Below, in pieces: positions 35,658 through 43,049 of a stretch of DNA of 64,000 nt. Both the position numbers and the translations under genes were made by a program. The notes beneath the pieces were generated by a model, which was given only the letters and a program-made list of their open reading frames with translations, was not told where the DNA came from and searched no databases. Each line of letters begins with the position of its first letter. The first letter of the stretch is position 1. Source of the DNA: Aurantimonas coralicida_A (GTDB taxonomy: Bacteria > Pseudomonadota > Alphaproteobacteria > Rhizobiales > Rhizobiaceae); assembly GCF_036016755.1 (NCBI RefSeq), contig NZ_JAYXIH010000003.1, forward strand, positions 1 to 64,000. The letters run 5' to 3'.

Positions 35658-36419
35658 ATGTCCAGATTTTCGCGACGAATATCCCGCGACCCCGATAGCA
35701 ATAATACCGATATCCTTGCGATAACCGATTATCATATCGCAAATAATACAAAGAGTCGGGATGATATATATCGATTGCGTTATCGATCCTACCGTAGGGA
35801 AGGAATAATATCAGAAAATTCAAGACAGTTCTTTTTCGATAAATATGATTTCGACCCCAATGCTGTTGTCTTCGGAACTCATATCAATGACTACCTTGCC
35901 GGATCAATCCGCATTCATCTGCTTTCCAAAGAGAACCCTACAAGTCCTGCGTACGACACCTATCACGATATTCTGAGTCCGCTTCTGCGGAATGCCGAAA
36001 CGATGATCGATCCGAGCCGGTTCGTAATTGACCCGGAGGCCCGAACAACGCCACTCTTGCCATTCTCTGTGATCAGGCTGGCCTGTATGATGGCCGAGCA
36101 TTTCGAGTCCGATTGGATGCTCGCCACCGTTCGGCCCGAGCACGCGGCGTTCTATAAGCGTTTCTGCTCGTTAGAACCGATGTCCGAGCTGCGTCCCTAT
36201 CCCGGACTGAGCTGTCCACTCATGCTGCTCGGGGCACGCAACAAAGATGTCCAGGATCATGTGTTCGCGCGGTATCCGATCTTTTCGTCCACCCTTGCTG
36301 AGCGCCTTGCCTTGTTCGGTACCGAGCGGGCGATCGAGCGCTTCGGCATGGGTCCGGCCAACGATAGCGACGACAATTCTCCCCAACTTCTCCGAGAGCA
36401 CTCGTCCGGACAATTGTAA
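35658..36419 (+). CDS. FeeM/LuxI-like N-acyl amino acid or acyl-homoserine lactone synthase
   Basis: A 253-residue protein from the ATG at 35658 (GAGG upstream). Its order of motifs follows the acyl-signal synthase fold: IYRLRYRSYRREG, FDKYDFDPNAVVFG, YLAGSIRIHLL, and DPSRFVIDPEA, then helices with ACMMAEHF and a C-terminal LMLLGAR. These positions correspond to the Arg, Asp and SRF(V) residues shared by LuxI and the long-chain N-acyl amino acid synthase FeeM. FeeM is the closer match by feel. No LuxR gene or lux box is adjacent. The 5' third is AT-rich, indicating possible transfer. Confidence 0.65.
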   Translation: MSRFSRRISRDPDSNNTDILAITDYHIANNTKSRDDIYRLRYRSYRREGIISENSRQFFFDKYDFDPNAVVFGTHINDYLAGSIRIHLLSKENPTSPAYDTYHDILSPLLRNAETMIDPSRFVIDPEARTTPLLPFSVIRLACMMAEHFESDWMLATVRPEHAAFYKRFCSLEPMSELRPYPGLSCPLMLLGARNKDVQDHVFARYPIFSSTLAERLALFGTERAIERFGMGPANDSDDNSPQLLREHSSGQL

Positions 36420-36447
36420 CGAGCGGGCAGTGCGATCTGCCTGGCTC

Positions 36448-37590
36448 TCATCTTTTCCGAAACCCGCGATAGGTCGCCGCGCCGGGATCGGCAACCGTCG
36501 AGGCCTCGGTCGTGGCGATCTCGCCGAGCCGTTCGTGGAAATCGGATTTGACGCAGGCGGGGTCCGCGTTCGCCGGGTCGCCGGTCAGCGCCAGCGCCTG
36601 GCAGCGGCAGCCGCCATAGTCGACATGCCGGCGCTCGCAGGAACGGCAAGGCTCCTTCATCCAGGCCGTGCCGCGATAGGCTTCGAAGGCCGGCGACGAC
36701 GCCCAGATATCGGCGAGGGAATGGTCCCTCACCGACCAGAATTCCAGATGCTCGATCGTCTCGGCCGCGTGGCAGGGCAGCGCCTTGCCGGCCGGCGTCA
36801 CACTCAGCGTGCGTGCCCCCCAGCCGCCGTTACAGAGCTTGGGATATTTCGCGTAGTAGTCCGGGAAGACGGCGTCGATGACGAGGGTGCCCTTCAGCCG
36901 CTCACGCGCGGCCTCGACCTCCCCGATCGTCCGGTCGACGTCCTCACGCGCGGGCATCAGCTGCGCCCGGTTCTTCAGCGCCCAGCCGTAATATTGCGTA
37001 TGTGCGATCTCCAGCCGCTTGGCGCCGAAGGCGACGGCCTTGTCGATCATGTCCGGCACCTGATGGATGTTCATCCGGTGGATCACTGCGTTGAGGGTCA
37101 GCGGGAAGCCGCGCGCGACCACCGCGCGGGCGAAGACCTCTTTCTTCTCAAAGCCCCCCTTGTAGCCCGCCACCCGTTCGGTCACGCCGGCGTCGGCGCC
37201 TTGCAGCGACAGCTGGATGTGGTCGCAGCCGGCTTCGAACAGGGCGTCGAGCTGCGCCTCCGAAACGCCGATCCCCGAGGTGATCAGATTGGTGTAGAGC
37301 CCGACCTCGGCGGCGTGGCGGGTCAGTTCGACGATGTCCTTGCGGGCGGTTGGTTCGCCGCCGGACAGATGGATATGGATGACTCCGAGTTCGGCCGCCT
37401 CGGTGAAGACCCGCTTCCAGGTCTCGGTGTCGAGCTCGGACGATCGCGTGTCGAGCTCGAGCGGGTTCGAGCAATAGGTGCAGCGCAGCGGGCAGCGGTG
37501 GGTCAGCTCGGCCAACAGGCCCAGCGGCGGCTGCGGCACCGGCCGCTCTGCCCTTTCGGCGGCGGGCTCGGGAAAGACCGCCTCGTTCAT
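36448..37590 (-). CDS. pqqE: PQQ synthesis radical SAM enzyme PqqE
   Basis: A 380-residue radical SAM/SPASM enzyme. The SAM-cluster motif CPLRCTYC lies near residue 34, and the C-terminal SPASM cysteines are in LCNGGWGAR, ALPCHAAE, EPCRSCERRHVDYGGCRCQA. It forms the carbon-carbon link between the Glu and Tyr side chains of PqqA held by PqqD, the first step of pyrroloquinoline quinone synthesis. Its start overlaps the pqqD stop. Last gene of pqqABCDE; the next gene converges from the plus strand. Confidence 0.96.
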   Translation of the reverse strand: MNEAVFPEPAAERAERPVPQPPLGLLAELTHRCPLRCTYCSNPLELDTRSSELDTETWKRVFTEAAELGVIHIHLSGGEPTARKDIVELTRHAAEVGLYTNLITSGIGVSEAQLDALFEAGCDHIQLSLQGADAGVTERVAGYKGGFEKKEVFARAVVARGFPLTLNAVIHRMNIHQVPDMIDKAVAFGAKRLEIAHTQYYGWALKNRAQLMPAREDVDRTIGEVEAARERLKGTLVIDAVFPDYYAKYPKLCNGGWGARTLSVTPAGKALPCHAAETIEHLEFWSVRDHSLADIWASSPAFEAYRGTAWMKEPCRSCERRHVDYGGCRCQALALTGDPANADPACVKSDFHERLGEIATTEASTVADPGAATYRGFRKR

Positions 37591-37865
37591 AGCGTCACCA
37601 TCTGCTTGTCGCGAAGGTCGATGAGGAAACTCTCGACATCCGGTCGGATCGTCGCTTCGTCCGCCGTAAACGCCTCCGTCAGCTGTCGCAGGATATCGCC
37701 GAACGTGGTCTTGCCATCCACCCGCTTGAGGATTTCCGTCGAAACCTGATCGGCGTTGAAGATGCGTTCCGGCCCGACCAGGATGAACTGGCCGCGCGTC
37801 TTGTCCTCGCGAAAGCGAACGCCATGCGGCAGTTTGGGCACCGTATCGTCGGCGATCGCGGTCAT
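37587..37865 (-). CDS. pqqD: PQQ synthesis peptide chaperone PqqD
   Basis: A 92-residue protein from the ATG at 37865, overlapping the pqqC stop (ATGA). VRFREDKTRGQFILVGPER and the winged-helix end (TFGDILRQLTEAF) are typical of the RRE domain that binds PqqA and presents it to PqqE. The in-frame sequence upstream belongs to pqqC in another frame. Confidence 0.93.
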   Translation of the reverse strand: MTAIADDTVPKLPHGVRFREDKTRGQFILVGPERIFNADQVSTEILKRVDGKTTFGDILRQLTEAFTADEATIRPDVESFLIDLRDKQMVTL

Positions 37866-38620
37866 GCCGCTCCGCCCTCCTTCCGTAACCCTTCGCCCGG
37901 ACGCCAGGCGTCCGGTGGGGTCAGTCCCGGCTCGACGTAGGCAAAATGCAGGGCATCGAGCTGTGCCCAGAGCACCTGGCACTTGAACCGCAAGGCGTCG
38001 AGGACGGCGCGCTGTTCCTCGGGCCGTCGGGCATTGTCGAGGCAATAGGCGAGCGCGAAATCGGAATCGCGCTTGGCCTGGACCGGCCGTTTGTCGAAAT
38101 AGGTCAGCGTTTCCTTCGAGATGAAGTCGTAATGCTCCAGCATCCCCCGCACGCGAGTGCCAATGACATTTGGCGAGAATAGTTCAGTCAGCGACGAGGC
38201 GATGGCTTCCAGCAGCGTCCCCTCCTGGACGAAATGGACATAAGCATCGACCGCAAAGCGCGTACCGGCAAGAATGCCGACGCCGGATTCCACATAGGCG
38301 CGATCGAGACCGACGCCGTCGGTGAGCGCGATCCATTTCTCGATGCCGCCGCGCTGCCCCTCCTCGCCGTCATGGTCGATGATCCGCTGGCGCCATTCGC
38401 GCCGCAGTTCGGCAGTCTGCAGCCGGGCGAGAATGTAGGCATCCTTCACCGGGATCTGCGACTGGTAATAATAACGGTTGAGCGCCCAAGCCTGCACCTG
38501 CGTCTTTGTCAATTCGCCGTTCTGCAATCGCTGCTGAAACGGATGCAGATGGTGATAGCGCTCCGCTCCAATCCGCCGCAGCGCCGCCTCGAAATCCTCG
38601 CGTCCCATCATGGCTTTCAT
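37862..38620 (-). CDS. pqqC: Pyrroloquinoline-quinone synthase PqqC
   Basis: A 252-residue protein from the ATG at 38620 (MKAMMGREDFEAAL), overlapping the pqqB stop. An all-helical oxidase with YHHLHPFQQRL, NRYYYQSQIPVKDA, IDHDGE and VGILAGTRFAVDAYV, matching PqqC active-site stretches. It performs the final cofactor-free ring closure and oxidation that yields PQQ. Cytoplasmic. Confidence 0.95.
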   Translation of the reverse strand: MKAMMGREDFEAALRRIGAERYHHLHPFQQRLQNGELTKTQVQAWALNRYYYQSQIPVKDAYILARLQTAELRREWRQRIIDHDGEEGQRGGIEKWIALTDGVGLDRAYVESGVGILAGTRFAVDAYVHFVQEGTLLEAIASSLTELFSPNVIGTRVRGMLEHYDFISKETLTYFDKRPVQAKRDSDFALAYCLDNARRPEEQRAVLDALRFKCQVLWAQLDALHFAYVEPGLTPPDAWRPGEGLRKEGGAA

Positions 38621-39570
38621 GGCACGATCTCCATCCCGTCTTTCGCCACCTGCCAACCGGCAGCCTCCACCATTTGCCGCTCCCTGGAATCCTCGATCAG
38701 GATCGGATTGGTGTTGTTGATGTGAATGTAAGTGCGGCTTGCGATTTTGAGCCCGTCGAAGGCCGCCAGGCTGCCGCCCTCGCCGGTGATCGGCATATGG
38801 CCCATCCGGCGACCGGTCTTCTGGCCCACACCGGCCTTGGCCATCTCGTCGTCGGTGAACACGGTGCCGTCGAACAAGAGTGCGTCGGCCTCCCTGACCC
38901 TGTCACGCAGCCGATCGGGGACAGTGGCGCAACCGGGGATGTAATAAGCCGTCTTGCCGTTTGCCGTCAGTCGGACACCGATCGTCATCTCGCCTTCCTC
39001 GCCGACATCGACCTCGCCTTCTTCCAGGTAGAGCGGCACTTTGCCGGGAACGGGGAACACCTCGACTTGAAGTCCCGGCACCGGCTCGAACGTCGCCCCC
39101 ATCATCACCGGCCGTCTCGTCACATGCGCGGGATCGAGAACCGAAAAGATCGGGTTGTCGGCGATGACGCCGAGAACGCCAGCTGTCCCGTAGAGCGGAA
39201 ACGACTGTTTCTCGCGCAAGGTCAAAAGGCCGGCGACATGATCGACATCGCCGTTGGTCACCAGGACCGCGCCGATGGGCGAGGCCCGCCGCTGATCCGC
39301 GGACGTCCCGGCGGCTGGCTGCAATGGTGGTGATCGCAAGATCTGCTCGCGCAGATCCGGCGATGCGTTGATCAGCAGCCAGTTGCGTCCGTCGGCGGTC
39401 GCGGCGATGGAGGATTGCGAACGCGCCGACACGCGGCTGTCGCCGGTCCAATAGAGCCGGCAGACATCGCACAGGCAATTCCATTGCGGATAGCCGCCGC
39501 CAGCGGCCGAGCCCAAAACGAAAAGCCGCAGGCGGGCCTCGACCCGCCCGCGGCTGTCAGGTGCTGCCAC
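38617..39570 (-). CDS. pqqB: PQQ synthesis protein PqqB
   Basis: A 317-residue metallo-beta-lactamase-fold protein: VLGSAAGGGYPQWNCLC near the N-terminus with the zinc-site cysteines, TNGDVDHVAGLL and the C-terminal HINNTNPIL. It is thought to hydroxylate the cross-linked Glu-Tyr intermediate. The only possible start is the GTG at 39570, three bases after the pqqA stop, with no ribosome binding site. A strong terminator-like hairpin lies inside codons 6-15 and its T-run within the next few codons, so expression should be far below that of pqqA. Confidence 0.92.
   Translation of the reverse strand: MAAPDSRGRVEARLRLFVLGSAAGGGYPQWNCLCDVCRLYWTGDSRVSARSQSSIAATADGRNWLLINASPDLREQILRSPPLQPAAGTSADQRRASPIGAVLVTNGDVDHVAGLLTLREKQSFPLYGTAGVLGVIADNPIFSVLDPAHVTRRPVMMGATFEPVPGLQVEVFPVPGKVPLYLEEGEVDVGEEGEMTIGVRLTANGKTAYYIPGCATVPDRLRDRVREADALLFDGTVFTDDEMAKAGVGQKTGRRMGHMPITGEGGSLAAFDGLKIASRTYIHINNTNPILIEDSRERQMVEAAGWQVAKDGMEIVP
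39515..39554 (-). terminator. Terminator/attenuator between pqqA and the body of pqqB
   Basis: The minus strand forms a 12-bp stem, GCCGCGGGCGGG with CCCGCCTGCGGC (one G-U pair) around a 6-base loop, followed by TTTTCGTTTT. This has all features of an intrinsic terminator, yet lies 20 bases after the pqqA stop and inside the first codons of pqqB. Partial read-through would give much pqqA and little pqqBCDE mRNA, a ratio known for pqq operons. Confidence 0.75.
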
Positions 39571-39573
39571 CGA

Positions 39574-39651
39574 TTAGAATTCGATTGGCATATAGCCGTT
39601 GATTTCCATCGCAAGGCAGACTTCCGTGAGAACAGGTTTGTTCCAGGCCAT
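39574..39651 (-). CDS. pqqA: PQQ precursor peptide PqqA
   Basis: A 25-residue peptide beginning MAWNKPVLTEVCLAME and ending NGYMPIEF. The cross-linked residues of PqqA are recognisable as Glu16 and Tyr20 in the E-x3-Y arrangement (EINGY). GGGAG lies upstream of the ATG, and pqqB begins three bases after the stop. The peptide is the source of all carbon and nitrogen of PQQ. The gene is too short for most gene finders. Confidence 0.95.
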   Translation of the reverse strand: MAWNKPVLTEVCLAMEINGYMPIEF

Positions 39652-39856
39652 GGTACTTCTCCCAAAGCATGGCGGCTGGCGATACCCGCAAAGCCGCCTT
39701 TAATCGTTGCCCACCATCGAAGGCTAGCAAACATGGCGTTCCTTCGGTAGTCATTGCCGTTCACAAGCCCCTTTTCCGGCACGAGATCGGGAGGTTTTCC
39801 CACATCCTCGACGGCGCCCGATCGGGGGCACCGACAGCCCGACCACACCGGTGATC

Positions 39857-40867
39857 ATGACCCCTTTGCCCGATCCCGACGACCTGGCCGACCGCATCCG
39901 CAAAGGCGAGCGCGCCGCGCTGAGCCGCGCCATCACCCTGGTCGAATCGACCCGGCCCGAGCACAGGGGCGTCGCCGCCGCCGTCCTCGATCGGCTCGCC
40001 CCCGACACCGGCGGCGCGATCCGTATCGGCGTCAGCGGTGTTCCCGGCGTCGGCAAGTCGACGCTGCTCGATGCCTTCGGCTCGATGCTGACGGCCAGGG
40101 GGCACAAGGTCGCAGTGCTGGCAGTGGACCCGTCCTCGGTGCGTTCCGGCGGCTCGATCCTCGGCGACAAGACGCGAATGGCGCGCCTCGCCGTCGACAA
40201 GAACGCCTTCATCCGCCCCTCCCCCTCCTCCGGCACGCTCGGCGGCGTCGCGGCGAAGACGCGCGAGACGATGCTGCTTTGCGAGGCGGCGGGGTTCGAC
40301 GTCGTCATCGTCGAGACGATGGGCGTCGGCCAGGCCGAGGTCAGCGTCGCGGACATGGTCGATCTCGTCCTGTTGTTGATGATCGCCGGCGGCGGCGATG
40401 AGCTTCAGGGCATCAAGAAGGGCATCCTCGAAGTCGCCGACATCATCGCCATGAACAAGGCCGACGGCGACAATGCCGGGCCGGCGCGGGCCGCCGCCGC
40501 CGAAATCCGCTCCGCTCTCAACATTCTGGCGCCGCGTTCGGCAGCCTGGACCGTCCCGGTGCTCGCCATCTCCGGCATGACCGGCGCCGGCCTCGACGAT
40601 CTGTGGACCGACATCGAGCGCTTCCGCGACATCCACCGTCGCGACGGCTCATGGGACGACCGACGGGCCGAGCAGCAGGTGCGCTGGCTCTGGACCAGCC
40701 TCGACGAGGGCCTGCGCCGGCGCATCCTGTCCGGGGCGCGCTGGCGCGCCGAAATCGCCGCCGGGGAAAAGGCCGTGAGGAAAGGCGAACGGGCGCCGAG
40801 CGCTGTCGCCGAAGCCATCCTCGACCGGTTGGGACTGCCGGCCGAACCGACGGACACGCAAAACTGA
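39857..40867 (+). CDS. meaB: Methylmalonyl-CoA mutase-associated GTPase MeaB
   Basis: A 336-residue G3E GTPase. Walker A GVPGVGKSTLLD (about residue 62), AVDPSSVRSGGSILGDKTRM (switch I), VETMGVGQAE (switch III/Walker B) and NKAD match MeaB/ArgK. The protein protects the cobalamin of methylmalonyl-CoA mutase and gates cofactor loading. It reads away from pqqA; the GTG six bases upstream is another possible start. The mutase genes themselves are at 28-32 kb. Confidence 0.94.
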   Translation: MTPLPDPDDLADRIRKGERAALSRAITLVESTRPEHRGVAAAVLDRLAPDTGGAIRIGVSGVPGVGKSTLLDAFGSMLTARGHKVAVLAVDPSSVRSGGSILGDKTRMARLAVDKNAFIRPSPSSGTLGGVAAKTRETMLLCEAAGFDVVIVETMGVGQAEVSVADMVDLVLLLMIAGGGDELQGIKKGILEVADIIAMNKADGDNAGPARAAAAEIRSALNILAPRSAAWTVPVLAISGMTGAGLDDLWTDIERFRDIHRRDGSWDDRRAEQQVRWLWTSLDEGLRRRILSGARWRAEIAAGEKAVRKGERAPSAVAEAILDRLGLPAEPTDTQN

Positions 40868-40971
40868 CGGCGGTCGATATTGGCCGGCACGACGGATCTT
40901 GCGGCTGGCGCCTGTCAGCGCCCATGCTCCGCCATAGATCCGTCGAGGACGAACGAGGGAAAACCACTACC

Positions 40972-41778
40972 ATGTCTGCTTCAAGACCCGACAAGACCGA
41001 TCGGCTGGCCGTGCTGATCGATGCCGACAACGCCTCCTCGCGCATCGCCGACGGGCTGTTCGAGGAGATCGCCAAGATCGGCGAGGCGAGCGTCAGGCGC
41101 ATCTATGGCGATTTCTCCAGCCAGCGTTCCAAGGGTTGGGCGGACGTCCTGTCGCGCCACGCGATCATCCCGCAGCAGCAATTCGCCTATACGACCGGCA
41201 AAAATGCCTCCGATATAACCCTCGTCATCGACGCCATGGACCTTCTCCACAGCAGCCGCTTTGACGGCTTCTGCCTGGTCTCGTCGGACAGCGACTTCAC
41301 CCGGCTCGCCGCCCGCATCCGCGAACAGGGCGTCGACGTCTACGGCTTCGGCGAGCAGAAGACGCCGGAAAGTTTCCGGCAGGCGTGTCGGCGCTTCATC
41401 TACACCGAGAATCTGTTGCCCGGGCGGGCCACGGCGGAGAAGGATAATGGCGACGCGCCGCCACTGGCCAAGCCGCAGCAGGCGGCGGACCTTCTCAAGC
41501 GGGTGATCGAGCAGATGGACACCGAGGATGGCTGGGTGAATCTCGGCAGTTTCGGCAAGCAGCTTCTGAACCTGTCCTCAGATTTCGATCCGCGTACCTA
41601 CGGCTTCAAGAAATTAAGCGATCTGGTCCGCTCGACCAAACTGTTCGAGGTCGACGACCCGGAAGGCGGCAGCGTCGAAATCCGGCTGAAGCCGCAGGCG
41701 GCGGAAAAGCCCCGCGCCACCCGCTCCCGCAGACCGGCTAGCCGTCCCCCAAGCCAGCCAAAAAGCGACTACAGCTAA
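40972..41778 (+). CDS. NYN-domain protein with C-terminal OST-HTH/LOTUS region
   Basis: A 268-residue protein from the ATG at 40972. Residues 1-150 are a NYN (PIN-like RNase) domain with the acidic active-site motifs LIDADNAS, GKNASDITLVIDAMDLL and LVSSDSDFTRLA. Residues about 165-240 resemble an OST-HTH/LOTUS domain (GWVNLGSFGKQLL, FDPRTYGFKKLSDLV). The tail is basic and Pro/Ser-rich. The combination suggests an RNA-binding endonuclease; the target is unknown. Confidence 0.87.
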   Translation: MSASRPDKTDRLAVLIDADNASSRIADGLFEEIAKIGEASVRRIYGDFSSQRSKGWADVLSRHAIIPQQQFAYTTGKNASDITLVIDAMDLLHSSRFDGFCLVSSDSDFTRLAARIREQGVDVYGFGEQKTPESFRQACRRFIYTENLLPGRATAEKDNGDAPPLAKPQQAADLLKRVIEQMDTEDGWVNLGSFGKQLLNLSSDFDPRTYGFKKLSDLVRSTKLFEVDDPEGGSVEIRLKPQAAEKPRATRSRRPASRPPSQPKSDYS

Positions 41779-41969
41779 GCCTCGACCTCGATCGAACGCC
41801 GGGCCGACCGAGGCCTCGCCTCAGCGCAGGATCGCCCGCTGAAGCCTTACATAGGAGGCCCAATCCCCACACGGGCCCATATTACCTTACGTAGCGTTGA
41901 AATTTTAATTGCAATTTTTTGAGAACATGTGATGATACCGCCAAGCTCATTAACGAGGCCGCATCAGAG

Positions 41970-42494
41970 ATGCCTGCTATGAATTTTTTATTCAGATCGT
42001 CATTTCTTTTTCTGGCCGCCTATTCTTCTGTCAGCTCCAGTAGCGCGCAAGAATCAAATTTTAGTATGTATTTTCAGGGGTCAGAGTCTGCTATTTTTGA
42101 AGCCTTAGACAATATAGAAGAAAGTGATTCCAGCGCAATGAAGCAAGAATGGAAATTTCTTGCGCCACCAGGGGAGTACTCGGAAGAACTTATCCGAAAC
42201 GCTAAGCGGTTTTGCCCGGAGTGCGAGGAGATTCCGGAAGCGCCACCCTGCGAAGAAGAATTCACAACCGGCATCCAGTTGAGAGCCTCAAGTGACGAAA
42301 TTTCTGGATTATTTCGCGATGAACTTTCTCCTTCTCCAATGCCCCAAAACGGTCGATTAAAGCTTTATACGGAGTTTCCCGTAGATATCCCGGATTCGTT
42401 TTATGGGCAGGTAGTTTCCGAAATTCCTTCAGCCGCTGCGCAAATTTGTCCGGACTGCGAAGATGTAGGCGGCGGCGGAGGGGAATGCGAATGA
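41970..42494 (+). CDS. Unknown secreted Cys-rich protein, first gene of AT-rich island
   Basis: About 174 residues from the ATG at 41970 (41979 is also possible). A signal peptide (NFLFRSSFLFLAAYSSVSSSSAQ) precedes a Glu/Ser/Pro-rich body. Two similar segments are visible, each a helix followed by a Cys pair: RFCPECEE near the middle and QICPDCED near the end, the second trailed by GGGGGE. This points to an internal duplication and perhaps metal binding. Base composition is much more AT-rich than all neighbours. The stop overlaps the next gene (ATGA), so the two are coupled. No known family recognised. Confidence 0.65.
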   Translation: MPAMNFLFRSSFLFLAAYSSVSSSSAQESNFSMYFQGSESAIFEALDNIEESDSSAMKQEWKFLAPPGEYSEELIRNAKRFCPECEEIPEAPPCEEEFTTGIQLRASSDEISGLFRDELSPSPMPQNGRLKLYTEFPVDIPDSFYGQVVSEIPSAAAQICPDCEDVGGGGGECE

Positions 42495-43036
42495 ATGAGC
42501 ATCATTTTCGAGAAAATATTTCTCTAATCCTTACATTTTTTATATTTGTCTTGTTTATTTTTGTATTTTCATATTTTTTCCTACTTCTCGGTTGGCAGAA
42601 CATCGTTAAAGTTGACTCTGCACTACCCGAGTGCTCGTCGCCTATCGCAACATCTGAACAAGCAGCACTTTGCAAAAATAGACATAATATGAAAATTAAG
42701 GAGTATAGATCAAGTAGATTTAAATTTGAAACTGACCATAGTGCTTCCGTTTATTATTGGCAAAGATTTTCTACAATAGTATCTTTCTTTATATTTACTT
42801 CTCTCATATGTGCTGGTGTTTTTTTTGCATATATTGAATTTGATAAAGGAAAAGGTGGGGAAAATAAATTTAAAGTATCCGCAGATGGGTTGGAAATTAG
42901 TTCAGAAATAATCGGTCTTATAATATTGTCTATGTCTCTTATATTCGCATATATATATATCGACAGGATTTATCCTATTAATGATCCATCGCGGGGAGAC
43001 GGCGTCGAGGCCGTTGATGTAGTTAAAGATAAGTAG
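42491..43036 (+). CDS. Unknown three-helix membrane protein, second gene of AT-rich island
   Basis: A 181-residue inner-membrane protein, start overlapping the previous stop. Helices are at about 9-33 (Phe-rich), 90-112 (FSTIVSFFIFTSLICAGVFF) and 136-156. Between helices 2 and 3 lies a soluble loop, then LEISSEIIGLIILSMSLIF and YIYIDRIYPI, a pattern I have seen at the end of other small unknown membrane proteins. Between helices 1 and 2 is a soluble stretch with two Cys. Very AT-rich. With its secreted partner it may form a periplasmic/membrane pair. Function unknown. Confidence 0.65.
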   Translation: MNEHHFRENISLILTFFIFVLFIFVFSYFFLLLGWQNIVKVDSALPECSSPIATSEQAALCKNRHNMKIKEYRSSRFKFETDHSASVYYWQRFSTIVSFFIFTSLICAGVFFAYIEFDKGKGGENKFKVSADGLEISSEIIGLIILSMSLIFAYIYIDRIYPINDPSRGDGVEAVDVVKDK

Positions 43037-43049
43037 GCGGAAGACGCGT

